From Pholis gunnellus (lineage: Eukaryota > Chordata > Actinopteri > Perciformes > Pholidae): DNA of 64,000 bases. Under the pieces are notes generated by a model, which did not search any database, had not been told where the DNA came from, and was given only the letters and a program-made list of their open reading frames with translations. The stretch covers positions 12,665,904 to 12,729,903 of the forward strand of contig OU342808.1 in assembly GCA_910591455.2 (NCBI GenBank), written 5' to 3'. Of this stretch, positions 12,407 to 24,175 are shown piece by piece. How positions within the stretch are numbered: the stretch's first letter is position 1; each line of letters begins with the position of its first letter. The position numbers and the translations under genes are program-made.

Positions 12407-15400
12407 CTGTAGAGGAAAAACAAATCCCGTTGCTGTCAGTAACTTGTGTTTATTATGGACTGATATAACATTACGAGTCAGAAAAACCTTACCGTGGCCA
12501 TGATGTTGGCAATGGCTGAGCCGAGGTATGCGCAGAAAAAAGCTGTTCAGGAGATGAAGAGAGATACTGTGAGATGCCATTCATGTCCATATCTGGTCAC
12601 TCTCAGCGACATGTGTCATGTTATCATTCTTTATGATTATTGTTATAGATAGTGTTTTAACTTCCGGATGTGTACTAACCACACGTGATGGCAAGCAGAT
12701 GCACCTGCCAGGTGAGAGCGTAAAACATTCCTCCGATGGCAATGCAGGCTAAGACACAGTTGTATCCCCAGAGGCCAAAGTAAATGTCACCAAATGGTGC
12801 TGCCAGTGCCAAGCCTGCAAAATATGATAAATCACAGCAATCAAAGAAATGCCAAGTTACGTTCAAGGTTGGATTATCTTAATAAATGATGACCCTACTG
12901 GTAATTTTGCACGGATTTTGAGGGGATTTCATCTTGTGGTTGGAACATATTGACTTGAATTCATTCTGAAAGCATGTAAGGAAGCAAAATAAGTGTTTTG
13001 TAGTTGCAAGCCCTTTAGGACAGAATGACTCTTGCATTCGACTGTCGAGGTATAGTCCTCTCACCTGAAACCATGCCCACGGCAGATCCCAGGACAGCAT
13101 GAGCGCACGTGATAGGGGAGGAGATGAACAGTGAGATAATGAAGATTCCTCCGGTCCACGGGTTGTCGCAGCCGTAGACCTGGCCTATTCCCACAGGCAC
13201 CGACATGAACAGCTTGAGAGGTAAAGACATGGAGGTTGCATAACTGTAGATCCACAACACAGCATGATTTACAACTGCAGGTGTTTCCACTTGTGTTTCC
13301 TCATTGAACCTCTTGTGGGGGTGTGTAGAGACTGATTGATTTCCGTCACTCTCCTGTCAGCTTTGATGCACCCTCACAACTCACACACACACACACACAC
13401 ACACACTTATTTGTAATTACACATAGCTCCTACAGAAAATTTCAATCAGATACCTTGCAGGGAACATGTTATATAAGCGCTGATGAATCGGTCACATTTA
13501 AATTACATAACGTTGAAATGCTATCAGAACAAAACTAAAAACATTTGATTTTGAAGTGCACAGTATCTACAGTGTACCAGCCCACAGAGAGGTGTGTATC
13601 GTGTATAAACAAATCCTGGCCTGTCACTGACCTTGGTTACGTCGATTTCAGACCAGGTGATGTTGGGCAGCTCTGAGCGAGGCTGAATGAGGACTTGGGG
13701 GAAGTGGTGGTTGTAGTGTCCAGTGGCAACCATGTGGAGACACACCAGGATGTTGAAGGGCAGGGTGAACACTGGCAGATCCCATCGACTGTTAATAGAT
13801 GCCAGGGCACTGGACACAATCGGGCTGAAAACAGAAGGATATAACATCACCCGTGTTAGGTTTATAACCAACTCATGTACATGGTCATACTACTGTAAAC
13901 GGATCCGTTTTGACATTTGTCTTGTCTTGTTTTGGTTACTTTATCTACTTTCTTACATCTACCTCTCATTTCTTATGAAATGAATACATCATTTTATTAT
14001 TAGTCAATCTCGTTGCTCACCACATCATGGACATGAAGATGTTTGGTAGCAGGAGCCACCAGTACCAGTTTCCTTTGTTGGAGAACACCGCCATCAGCAG
14101 GCCCACCAGGATGCCGTTGTAACCGTACAGCCCTGCAGCTATTGCACCCCTGAATGAAAAGTGATTTGAATTGATTAATTCAACATATTCTGCTATACAA
14201 AACTATGTAAAATCGTCCTACATAGTCATTTCACCTTCCTCTACCTAGGACAATGATCATATACATATGATATATATATATATATATATATATCATTTTT
14301 TGCATCATGTTTCCGGTCAGTACGTCTACTGTCGTCGTGACTATTAGCGAGTCATGGGGATTTAGTGTGAATGAAGGTACGTGGACTGCAAGTGAGCGTT
14401 AATTCACAACCAATTTTCTTTATATACAGTAACATCTAATTCAGATTTAATTTCTTAATATCTGTAGCATTAGTTTGTTCAAACCTGTTCTGTTGCAGAA
14501 TAAGGGCAGAAATGGTGGCAAAGAGTGTGCCCACAAAGCCGTTGAGAGCCCACCAGTAGTTTTGCAGGATGAGGCCAGCAAAAATGATGAGGCCGCTTAG
14601 AGGGTTGTTGACGAACATCACCTGAGCAGCTCCACGCAAAACCCAGTCCAGCAACTGCAGCAAGAAAAACTGCTCTGGAGGACAGAAAGAAAGAACAGAC
14701 AGACAGCGTTGACATTTGCCCAGAGCTGCTTGATAGGATTGCCACATTGAATGTTGTGCACGCTTTAGTTTTCTCAGGCTCACAGTCTGGGACTCTGAGA
14801 TAAATAAAGACAGCGGGTACATCTGTGTCACAAAATGCTTGTTCAAGGTCACGGAAGCCATATCTTATAAGAACAACAGGTTTGTCGACTGAAACAGAGT
14901 AGCTAACCCTGTATCTTATCTTCACAGGGAACATGTTGCACATTGTTAGTTTAAATTCCCTATAGCCTAGCTTACCTTAACGGTGCAGTTCCAAGTTCCT
15001 GTCAGTCACACATAGATGTTTGTAGGTAGATATAACACATTGCATGGTTGCGTGTTACTTGGTATTTAAATGTGTCCTTGATTAACTCTCTCAATTCTAG
15101 TTTCGTAACTGATCTCAAGGTTGAGTACATCCCATCTGATGAAGGCAGAATGCCAATCATTTTACAGCAACGTTGTGCACCCTGATTAGTGTCGGGATTT
15201 AACTTTTATTTCCCAGCGTGTAGTTGTTCAATGGTTATCAGTGTCAAGTTGTTTACAACATCCAGCAATTTTTTAATAATGTCATCAGTATATTCAGCCT
15301 TTGTGTTGACCAAGAGCAAGTAAAAAAATTTGAGTTGACTTACTTTCCATCCATTTTCCAAACACCTTCATGTCTCCAGAGAAGTAGGAGACTCCTTTGA

Positions 15401-16130
15401 GGATGCAGGAGACTCCTTTGAGGATGTGGGCCCTGGCCGCCTGCAGATTTCTTGGCACTGGCTGCTCAGGCTCAGGCTCCTTTCTGTCCACCTGGGAGTT
15501 GTCATGCTCAGACGGCAGGTCAGGGTTCGCCATCAGGGGCTGGAGCTCCTGCAACCACCATGTTATTGGTGAGAAATGAATTAGAGAATCTCATTCCAAG
15601 GCTGTTTGAAGCATGTAAAATACACACAACATGGAATTTATGTTGTGCATCTAAACTGTGAACACTGACTTACAGTGAATATGGTAGCAGGAGAGGAGCA
15701 GGCAGACGAACTGGCACTGGTGATATTCTTCTGAATATCCTGAGAGGAGAGCGGAAAAGTTGTCACTCAGCAGTACATTAGGTCTTCATCACTACTTATT
15801 AAAAGTGATAACAAAATTCATATATTTGTGAAGTATTTCAAAATAGAAGAAAACAGAAAGAAATGTTAATTGCAAATTATGATCATGATTTTGCTTTATT
15901 TACTGCATATAATACTCTTCCTTGGGTTGAATTAACTATCTATCAAAATCAATGCTCTCAGATGAGGGAATAATATACCTTTCATAATTTTATACCTATA
16001 ATCTTTAAATATTAGTTCATTCGATCCAGCAGGCACACATTAATTTAAGTTTAGTAATATTTTACTTTCCTGCTTGACTTTGAAAAACATATACAAGCGC
16101 TCCTACCTTCGTGCAATGGGTTCCAGGCAT
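12023..16130 (-). CDS. slc14a2: Urea transporter (SLC14 family, UT-A/slc14a2 type), ten coding exons
   Basis: A facilitative urea channel of the plasma membrane. Exons in coding order: 16130-16107, 15739-15674, 15548-15344, 14674-14485, 14149-14021, 13824-13632, 13212-13065, 12814-12680, 12542-12493, 12406-12023. All junctions are in phase, the introns begin with GT and end with AG, and the product is 507 aa (MPGTHCTK...IADHV). Both family LPxxTxPF selectivity motifs are present: LPVFTLPF (residues 221-228) and LPACTWPF (383-390). Other hallmarks are WVLRGAAQVMFVNNPLSG, GLYGYNGILVG, an NIT glycosylation site (N259), YGCDNPWTGGIF and APFGDIYFGLWGYN. The channel has the usual two homologous halves. 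The C-terminal tail (about 425-507) is unusually long and charged, with a heptad-like K/E segment at 428-471. Exon 3 contains a 7-residue tandem duplication. Mammalian single-domain transporters are about 390 aa. A TATA box precedes the ATG. Confidence 0.95.
12493..12542 (-). CDS. slc14a2: slc14a2 coding exon 9
   Basis: A 50-bp exon encoding AFFCAYLGSAIANIMAT. Acceptor tgaacag, donor ACG|gtaagg. Confidence 0.92.
12680..12814 (-). CDS. slc14a2: slc14a2 coding exon 8
   Basis: Encodes LALAAPFGDIYFGLWGYNCV...HLLAITC. Acceptor ttttgcag, donor G|gttagt. Confidence 0.95.
13065..13212 (-). CDS. slc14a2: slc14a2 coding exon 7
   Basis: Encodes LFMSVPVGIGQVYGCDNPWT...GSAVGMVS, the start of the carboxy half. 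Acceptor ctctcaag, donor G|gtgaga. Confidence 0.95.
13380..13407. repeat. (CA)n microsatellite in a slc14a2 intron
   Basis: About 13 CA units in the intron between coding exons 6 and 7. A (TA)n run lies in another intron at about 14269-14292. Confidence 0.9.
13632..13824 (-). CDS. slc14a2: slc14a2 coding exon 6 (first LPxxTxPF motif)
   Basis: Encodes PIVSSALASINSRWDLPVFT...EIDVTK, with the first urea-slot motif and the N-glycosylation site NIT in the central loop. Acceptor gttttcag, donor AAG|gtcagt. Confidence 0.95.
14021..14149 (-). CDS. slc14a2: slc14a2 coding exon 5
   Basis: Encodes GAIAAGLYGYNGILVGLLMA...NIFMSMM. Acceptor cattcag, donor TG|gtgagc. Confidence 0.95.
14485..14674 (-). CDS. 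slc14a2: slc14a2 coding exon 4
   Basis: Encodes QFFLLQLLDWVLRGAAQVMF...ALILQQN, the first membrane helices of the amino half. Acceptor cctccag, donor AG|gtttga. Confidence 0.95.
15344..15548 (-). CDS. slc14a2: slc14a2 coding exon 3
   Basis: Encodes ELQPLMANPDLPSEH...through YFSGDMKVFGKWME. Acceptor ggttgcag, donor A|gtaagt. It contains the 21-bp tandem duplication at 15384-15425. Confidence 0.93.
15674..15739 (-). CDS. slc14a2: slc14a2 coding exon 2
   Basis: Encodes 22 residues (DIQKNITSASSS...TIFT), cytoplasmic and Ser-rich. Acceptor ctctcag, donor ACT|gtaagt. Confidence 0.85.
16107..16130 (-). CDS. slc14a2: slc14a2 coding exon 1 (MPGTHCTK)
   Basis: Eight codons from ATG (16130-16128) to donor AAG|gtagga. 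The phase-0 junction fits exon 2. This start is chosen because it lies about 40 bp downstream of the TSS predicted from the TATA box. Confidence 0.8.
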
Positions 16131-16193
16131 GTGTCCTAGAATAGACGCAGGCAAGCTTCTGTCAAGCTGTGCAACAGAGGTTTGCATGGAGAG

Positions 16194-16201
16194 CTTTTAT
16201 A
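16194..16201 (-). promoter_or_regulatory. TATA box of slc14a2
   Basis: TATAAAAG on the - strand lies 64 bp upstream of the ATG. It predicts transcription start near 16165-16170 and a 5' UTR of about 40 nt with no upstream ATG. Confidence 0.6.
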
Positions 16202-16524
16202 GCAACAGACCGCAGAGAAAACCCCACCTCTCGTCTATCGGTCTCTACAGGAATCTCTGTCGCTGTACTATGATCATTTTTGCCACACCCAAGAAAGATC
16301 TAAGATGTTCACATCTTAAACAAGATAAAAGGCAAGCTGTAAAAGGGGTCTGTGGTATTTTTTAAATATTTCAGCTGCCAATATTTTTCAATTTGAAATG
16401 CAAAATATGTTTCGTTATAGAACATATTAAGGCCGATACCATGTTTATCCCATTAAAAATAACTTAAAACGTTCTATATCCATCTAAAGACAAACATGGA
16501 ATAGTTACGGCTCACTAGTACGAG

Positions 16525-16705
16525 CACAAACACATCACACTGACGAGCATTGTCGCTTCATAGCAAGGGCGTCCCGGGTCCAATCCCGTGCTGGACGGCC
16601 CTTCTGTGTGGAGTTTCCATGTTCTCCCCGTGTCAGTGTGGGTTTTCTCCAGGTTCTACGGCTTCCTCCCACAGTCCAAAGCTTAGGTTAATTGTGGAAA
16701 TTAAA
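16525..16705 (+). mobile_element. tRNA-headed SINE fragment ("ggagtttccatgttctcccc" family)
   Basis: The sequence runs from a decayed tRNA-like head (gcattgtcgcttcatagcaa, B-box-like gggtccaatccc) into the body "tctgtgtggagtttccatgt / tctccccgtgtc ... cttcctcccacagtccaaa". It is truncated after "ggttaattg". A second copy in the opposite orientation is at 60350-60584. Confidence 0.75.
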
Positions 16706-16709
16706 TTAA

Positions 16710-18430
16710 ATTGAAATTTAAATGACATATTATATCCGTAGGAGTTATGACTACATGCCATGCATCCTAATTGTTATGTGTCTTTCTGACTTTCTATCAC
16801 ATCTTGATATATTGTTTTGGGGCTTTGTGAAATAGGCTACTTACCTGTGTGATAAGGTCAAAACAGGTGAATAAGGCAAACTGTTCAAATTTAGAAGGAA
16901 GTGGTTGTCTATTTACTTATGTTTGCTAATCATGATGAAGAAACTTAAAGGATTCCTTCTATAAGAAGTGGATGCATTAACGATGTAAGCCAAATCATGT
17001 GTCTGTTGTTTTTTATTCTTCGTTGTGGAATGCATGTCATTATATTGATTTACGTTTGTTCACCGTGCAGAACAATGATCCATTCATCCTCCATTCATTC
17101 CCTTCACTCAATAAATGGTAGAATGGCTCTTTGATGCTTGTGTTTAATTTGAACACCAGCTACAAGCTCTACGGTCCAGTTAATCACTTACTCCATGATC
17201 AAACAATAATAATCTAAATTGAGTTTAGATTATAACGTCTTTTATTTAAAACACATTTACGTGTTTTTGGTAAAATAATAGACAATTTGCACCATCTGAG
17301 GAGTTTACAATGGAAATGTATCTTTGGTAGAACTACTAACAGCTCATAAACATCTGTAAATACAGTATTTATTCTGTGGTACAAAATGACCATCTTCACA
17401 TGATATCAAAGTCACATCATCAACAGCAGACACTCACATGCGCACAACACAGACTTACAGATGGATAATGCGAGGGCAGAGGGGTGTGTTTGTTCCTTTA
17501 GCATTTATTTAGTCGTTAAACACAATTACAGTACAGTTACACAGCTGATGATCAGCAGTGATTGCTGCTGCAGACATCTAGTCATCGCTGAAGACGGAAG
17601 ACGATAGCCTGAAAGAGATTTCCAACATTTTTCTTAAACTCATTAAAAGAGCAATCAAGGACTAACAGCTATGGGTTTTTTTTTCTTTGTCAACTCTTGA
17701 AATAGTTTGAGCTGTGAAATATTGTTTCACATGTTGTTTCACTTGGATGCATGTAAATTGACATGCCCTTTTTTTTTTAACAGATTTGTCTTTCAAACAT
17801 GACAAACATGTTTGCAACACTTGTATAGTTGCAAAATATTTTATTAAATGTATTAGATCATAGCATATGAGCATATCAAAAACACACCAGCCACAACAAT
17901 TCTACTTCAATTACTTTAAATAAATGTAGCTCAGTTTTAATCCTCTCTCCAAACAGTGAGCTCTTTTTCCGTTCTCCAAGGATTGATACAAGTATCAGAA
18001 CTTAAAAATTGGATGGTGACCTAAGAGACATTTGTCTCTTACAGTGTTCGTGGCACCTACGGCAGCTGTTCCGTGACAGAATGTTCATCACGTTCCATAT
18101 CAGCAGATATTTAACCTGTCTGTCCAGTTACCTGAAGCAGTTATTGAATGGACCGACTTCTTAACCTTCATGTTTTACTGCTTCTTTGCACCTGTCTTCC
18201 TGGAAACTCAATGTGGCATACCCGAGTGGTATGTGTTTCTTGACAAGAAAATAGGAATGTGTGGAAGGCCATTTGAGCGCAAAACATTGGTCGGGTTAAC
18301 ATGTCAAATTCTCTATGCGTTAACGCAGCAGAAATTGACGCTCTAACATGTCAGGAAGTTGTTGTACTCTGTAAGATGTCTAATTTTGGCATGTTGAAAT
18401 AAATATCTGTCACAGCCAACAGGTTGTTTT
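16710..18430. other. Intergenic stretch upstream of slc14a2, nothing recognised
   Basis: AT-rich unique-looking sequence. No exon-like ORF with splice sites, RNA gene or clear TE was identified. Confidence 0.5.
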
Positions 18431-18435
18431 CTAAT

Positions 18436-18612
18436 AGGGGTGTTACAAAGGAAGTCCGTGCTCAGCCCTCCCCTGTACTGCCTGTTCACGTTTGCCTGCG
18501 TGGCCCCCCGCAACTCCAACAGCATCATTTAGTTTTGACACAACCATCATCGGCCTGATCGCTGACGATGACGAGACGGCCCACAGAGAGGAGGTCAGAG
18601 CCCTGACGTCAT
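18436..18612 (+). mobile_element. LINE reverse-transcriptase fragment (L2/CR1-like), broken at the catalytic motif
   Basis: The translation contains VLSPPLYCLFTFACVAPRNSN followed, after a break, by DTTIIGLIADDDETAHREEV. These are the RT palm blocks that in intact teleost elements flank the (F/Y)ADD catalytic motif. Here the ADD part is shortened to "tttgacacaacc", so the active site is missing. The fragment is short and isolated. Confidence 0.65.
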
Positions 18613-19262
18613 GATTTTATTTTCTATACATAGCCTATTCATTCAGCATGGTTGAAGGGAGATCTAGGATTTCCGTTGCCAGCGAGTGCTTCTCTGTAAT
18701 TGTTGTGCATACAGTTTGACAATAAATGTCTTGAAACCTATAACCGATTGGATTGTATTCTTTTAATTTACGGTGCTTCCAGCTTCTGTGACAAAGTGGC
18801 ATGTTTCAAGTAGCTTTACATGGGAGTTGTGTGGGTCACTGGCACACAGAGATTTTGGAAAATCTGAGCACTGATTTGTTCAACAGCCACTTGAGCATCA
18901 GTGGTCTTTAGAAGAGTAGGTTGACAGTGACATCTAGGGGAAAGATAAGAAATGACACATCAACTGTGTCTTCCTTCCTCTCCTCACACTGGAGCAAACC
19001 AACACATTCCTCTGGATCCATTCAAGCAGCTTCTTCACTACAGACTGAGAAGGTTGTTTCATAGATGATACACAAACTCTTACGAAATCAAACTAATCAG
19101 GCCAAGCTGCATGCAGGATCAGACTCTTCTGCCCTTTACTTCTACAGAACGAAATCTGACAAGATTAGAAAAGGCAGCAATTCAGTGATTTCATGCAGCT
19201 AACTGAGCCTCATGCACACACAAAAAGGACGGGGCTACAGTGTGCCCCTATGCACGTGTTTG

Positions 19263-19265
<3 letters not shown>

Positions 19266-19320
<55 letters not shown>

Positions 19321-19464
19321 AGTGTGTGTGATGGGGTGGTGGGTTGTGAAGGGGCTCTCCAGTCTCTGCCAGAGTCTATGGAACCTGATACTTGATGACT
19401 CCCCATCAGAAGAATGTGAGTTTCCTTCTCTTGGAGCATCTGGCGTGACGCCCAACCACATCTC

Positions 19465-19501
<37 letters not shown>
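19266..19501. repeat. Two (TG)n microsatellites (about 19266-19330 and 19467-19501)
   Basis: Two long TG runs flank about 130 bp of unique sequence. They generate long antisense "THTHTH" frames that are not genes. Confidence 0.95.
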
Positions 19502-19502
<1 letters not shown>

Positions 19503-20119
19503 GTTACTATTTGCCCCTTTTTCAGAATGAGCGGCCTCTTTCAGCACAGTGAGACATTCTTTGTATGATGGTTGTCTGATTTGTTTTCTTAGTGTTCTGC
19601 TAACATGCCGTCACTTTCATTAGAAACTTTCTGTCTGGGAAAAAGGGAAGCTTCCAGGCTTTGAGCTGCAGGGGTCTACACGCAGGCGACAGACACTAAA
19701 AAAACAGTGCTGCTAGCACATTTTCAGACTGTATAAATATTTTCGGAGGATTTAAATAACCTAACAATAAGTGTGGATATTTTTCTTAATCACACGCCAG
19801 GAACAGTTATAAACTAACCTTAATCGTAAAAAAACCCCATTACATATCCCTCATTTATAACACAGTTTGATGTCATGCAGATGTAATAATGCCACCAGTT
19901 AGTGACTGAGCTTTGACATGATATTTGAATTACAAAAACATTAGGCATCAAACTGCTTAAGGGAACGATGTACTTTCAATAAACCCCAAAATCAAAATAA
20001 ACGTCACAGAATATCTGTATCGCTCATACAAACAACTTGTCACTTGATACTGTGCTTTATTGGGACCTTAGAAATACACCTGCCGTGACATAGTTGTGTC
20101 CCCAATGCTGGAGTAGCCC

Positions 20120-20720
20120 ATACCATGGATGTATAAAGAGGACGGAGTATATGCGTCATTTGCGTGCAAAAGCTCATGAACGTCGACGGAAAGCAAGCTG
20201 TACCCAGCATGCCGTTCGGTTGTGCGCATTACAAGCTCCGCCAATGGTTTGAAATGGTATACAATTTCTGTCTCCTGAACATTGTGCGGATGGATGAAAG
20301 CAGATTGGGTTGTATTTGCATATTGTATATATATATATGTTTTGCTAACATAAGATATTTACACAGCTAACGGACATATCTAGCATTACAAACATTTAGA
20401 GCGTTTGAGAATGTTATTCGGCAGAAGGCGAGAGTGTGTTGCTGAGTCAGTGAAAGGTCTCCAACAAAGTTCACTTTCTCCTGATTTGTCCGTCTGAAGA
20501 AATGTCTTTTTAGTGTCAGGATGTTGGAAAGATATGTGACTTGTGAAAAATGGACCCTATGTTTACATTGGTTACTATGAAGCGTTATATTCGGTCAAAA
20601 TCTGTTTCCTTGTCACTTCCCATTGGAGTTAATAGACTCCTAAAGGGACGGGCCATTGGTAGAACCCACGTGATACAGATTCAGGAAACTCTCAGTCTCC
20701 TTTCTGAACGATCACTGACT
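20120..20720. repeat. Probable dispersed teleost repeat ("tgtataaagaggacggagta")
   Basis: The sequence has the style of a medium-length interspersed repeat: "accatggatgtataaagagg", later "tttacattggttactatgaa" and "cttcccattggagttaatag". Assigned from memory only; boundaries approximate. Confidence 0.35.
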
Positions 20721-21112
20721 AGATCTCAAGAACTCACACTCTACACTGCACTTCCTTGGGTCCTCAGCAATACTCCCGCCAAGTGTGAAGTTGATCGGCT
20801 GAATGACAAAATTGAAGGACATATACACATACAAACAGAGACTCCTCCCATTTCAGTGAGATTCATTTTTTAATAAGATGTACCTGTAGTTGATGGTTTC
20901 ACTTAGCAGACTTTTGAGACATTACAACTAAAGTAAGAGGAGCTGGGAGAATACAAATTAGACCTTTCACCATCTACTCCACAACATAATCAAACGGGTT
21001 TTTTTTAGTGGGTTTCTTTTTGTTTTTTACAGTTTTCTCTTTTTATTTGTTCTGCGGTAGAGAATATTGAGAGAAACCTCCCCTTTGACATTGCCACTTG
21101 AAAAACATCATT

Positions 21113-21150
<38 letters not shown>

Positions 21151-21280
21151 CAGCAGGGGAGGCGAGTGAGAGCAGGTATGAGTGAAGACAAAGGCTCACT
21201 TGTTCACAGCGGTGCTTTATCCTCATTACACTCCTCATTTGTTTACACTGTTAACTCTCACTTCCTCCATCCTTCACTGC

Positions 21281-21310
<30 letters not shown>
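21281..21310. repeat. (CT)n microsatellite, with (TG)n at 21115-21149
   Basis: Simple dinucleotide runs, uninterrupted. Confidence 0.9.
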
Positions 21311-21313
<3 letters not shown>

Positions 21314-21826
21314 GTGACACATTCATTCAGCACACGATCTGTAATCAGTGTTTATACTCTTGCCTCCCCTCACTCATAGCATGGGTTGCAGCTCAAACAT
21401 GTTACTGTAAATTGGTCCGTGCGCCGTGTTGGCAGGACACGCAGGCTTACAAACATTTCACATCTGAATCAATAAGCTGAGGTGCTAAGCAAGATGAGGA
21501 GAAGTCAACAGACATCTTTTGGAGGATTGTGAGGAGGGTGAAGCAGTGGAAGTGTGTTTGGTGGTGATGAGTTACACCAGTTGGTGGAAGAGAGATGTGA
21601 GCGAGGGGGTTAACTGTGAAGCAAACTCTTGGTTCACAAAGAGACGGGCCTGCAGAATTAAAATCAGACCGTCAGAGAAAATGGGAGCAGAAGAGATAGA
21701 TGAAGAGAACGAAAGAGAGGGAGAAGGGAAGAAAGAGGGAGAGCGAAGGAGAGCAAAAGACAGAAAGTAATTGGTTCTATGATGGCTTCCAGCTGCATGG
21801 CACTCGGCCAGAGACCAACTCTTCAT

Positions 21827-21827
<1 letters not shown>

Positions 21828-21871
<44 letters not shown>

Positions 21872-21911
21872 GCACGCACACACACGCAAACACACACACA
21901 CACACACACAC
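21828..21911. repeat. (CA)n microsatellite with GC interruptions
   Basis: About 84 bp of CA units interrupted by cgcacgcacg near the middle, the pattern of an ageing microsatellite. Confidence 0.95.
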
Positions 21912-22590
21912 GTCAAGTCAGTAGTGCAACATAAACATAAGATCTTGGTATTTTCTGTCAATATATAGCAATATGACATGTTCGTTTGCTCAACGTGAAA
22001 AATCCATTTTGTGATTGAAATAATGGCCTGTTACTTCCAATCATTTCTTCCTGCTCTGGTGGCTGAAAATGTATAACACGAATACAAATGTGTGTCAGTG
22101 TATACTATGCGGGATACGAGGGCCAAATGCTTTTCTAAGAGCTATACCTCTGCAGCTTGAGGCATTACATCAGCTAGCACGAGGGTGCAGAAGACTGGGG
22201 ACCACAATGACATGCAACGTTACAAAGTACATTACCCATCCATTCAATATCTCACTCCTGCAATTACAACATTATCTCATTTTAGCATAAAGATAGAAAG
22301 GAGCGCCCTATATGTGCTGGCAAACAACTTTACACTCACGGTTTATTAAAGATTCTCCTGTGAAAAGTGGAGCTGAAGCTCAGCTGGAGACGTCAAACAC
22401 ATGGTGACAAAGATTCCCTGACAACCGCTTGTCATATACTGCACATGTGGGCAGATGTGAACGGTTTGTTGGTGATATATGTTTGTGTGTATATGAATGT
22501 TGGAGGCTTAATGTGGCATCTGTTTGAGAGATAGTAAATTAGCAAGTTTCCCTGCGAGGGAAGCGACAGAGTGTCACTCAAAACAAATTG

Positions 22591-22592
<2 letters not shown>

Positions 22593-22667
<75 letters not shown>
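22593..22667. repeat. (CA)37 microsatellite
   Basis: About 75 bp of uninterrupted CA. Confidence 0.95.
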
Positions 22668-22669
<2 letters not shown>

Positions 22670-24106
22670 ATACTTGCTCATACAGAGTGCACATCACAAG
22701 AAAACCACAATCACAAAAGCTATTATAAACATTAAATAGTGGAAACATGGTGAATAACTTAGAGACAAATCAGGGCTGTGTGGCAGGAGAGAATAACAGA
22801 TGAACAACAATTCTATAATTTACAAACACTGTCAACAAATAATCAATCAAAATGAATTATGATAGTGGAAACAAACAGAAATATCTCTATTACAGTATTG
22901 TATTTATTGTAAAATCACTGAAAATGTGCCCTATTTTATAAAAAGAACACATGCAAGCACTTGCAAGTTACGACTGTGTTGGATTAACAGGCAAATAGAA
23001 GTCATTATTATGATATATTAATACGACAATATTTATAAAGACAGAGATAGGGAAGGGAATTTGTCGGCCTGTTTAAGAGCTCATTTTTGGTTCTAATGTC
23101 AATCTCTAAAGAGAATCTCTCTAATTGATAAGCAGCTAACACTCTTCTCTGCAGGTTAGTCTTGGGCTGTTTAGTAACTCCTAAAACAAGGCTTTCAGAT
23201 GGCTAATCGTCGCTTTGAGCCAGTAAAGCCGTCTGCTGTTTGACATTCTCCCAGCTTTTCGCTCTTTCCCTCCAACCCTAGTTGCCTAGAGGCTTTATCC
23301 ACTAAGTCAAAACATTGGCAGCTTCAATATTTTAATCCCTTTTTGAAAACTGATTTTCCCCTTTATGGCTCATGCTCATCTGTTTTTATGTGGCCGTGAC
23401 CAAGAGAATAATGTTATTAGAGTCCAAGTAAAGACGAGAGCGTTGTTTGGATCAGATAGACCTTGATGAGGGCTGGAAAGAGCAAGTAAATGTATCTCTG
23501 TGGCGAGCCAAATTTCTCCCGCTCCCTCCCTTGCATTGATGGACGTCCACCGCTTTGCTCTCAAGCAGATGGTAGAGGCATTAGGACGGGGATCTTCAGA
23601 AACCAGAGAAGTAAAATTATTATCTCTGACATTTCAATACAGCCTTTAGTCCAAGCTTCCACTAGAGCTTCCAAATCCATTTAAGCTAATCTAGACCCCT
23701 CTTCACACAGCTTATCCTTCTCAAGGCTCTTCCTTTTTAAACCCCTTGGATCACTGCTCGTCAAAATCATCTCAAACAATTCACAGTGTGTAGAACGCCC
23801 CTACAACATAAAGACACTGTCGTGTAATGACATTTAAACCCTCAGATACTGACTGGAAGTGACTGTATCCATTTCTCTCGGTGTTTATGCTCTCAGCGGG
23901 AGACGAGCCAAATCCAAGGCTACGGCACGGTGAATTAGCATTGCATGAGTCGACTGTGGGCTTCACTTTCGCTGCAATATGAGCAGTTATCAGAATCACA
24001 GAGAGTCTTATTATGCATGCTAGTAAATGACTAATATTTAATGAGACCCACATTTAACCTTCTAATGGCTCTTTATTAGACTAACAAGCTATGCCCTAGT
24101 GTGTAG

Positions 24107-24109
<3 letters not shown>

Positions 24110-24140
<31 letters not shown>

Positions 24141-24175
24141 GGGGGGGGGGGGGGGGGGGGGGGGTGTGTGTGTAT
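24110..24175. repeat. (TG)n followed by a 24-base poly(G) run and more TG
   Basis: A TG run leads into 24 consecutive Gs (24141-24164) and then returns to TG. Confidence 0.95.

Noticed and set aside
12407..12580. Upstream part of a 185-codon - strand frame ending at the slc14a2 stop
   Set aside because: It runs back through an intron. The exon starts at 12406 after ctctacag, and the preceding homologous residues are in the exon at 12493-12542.
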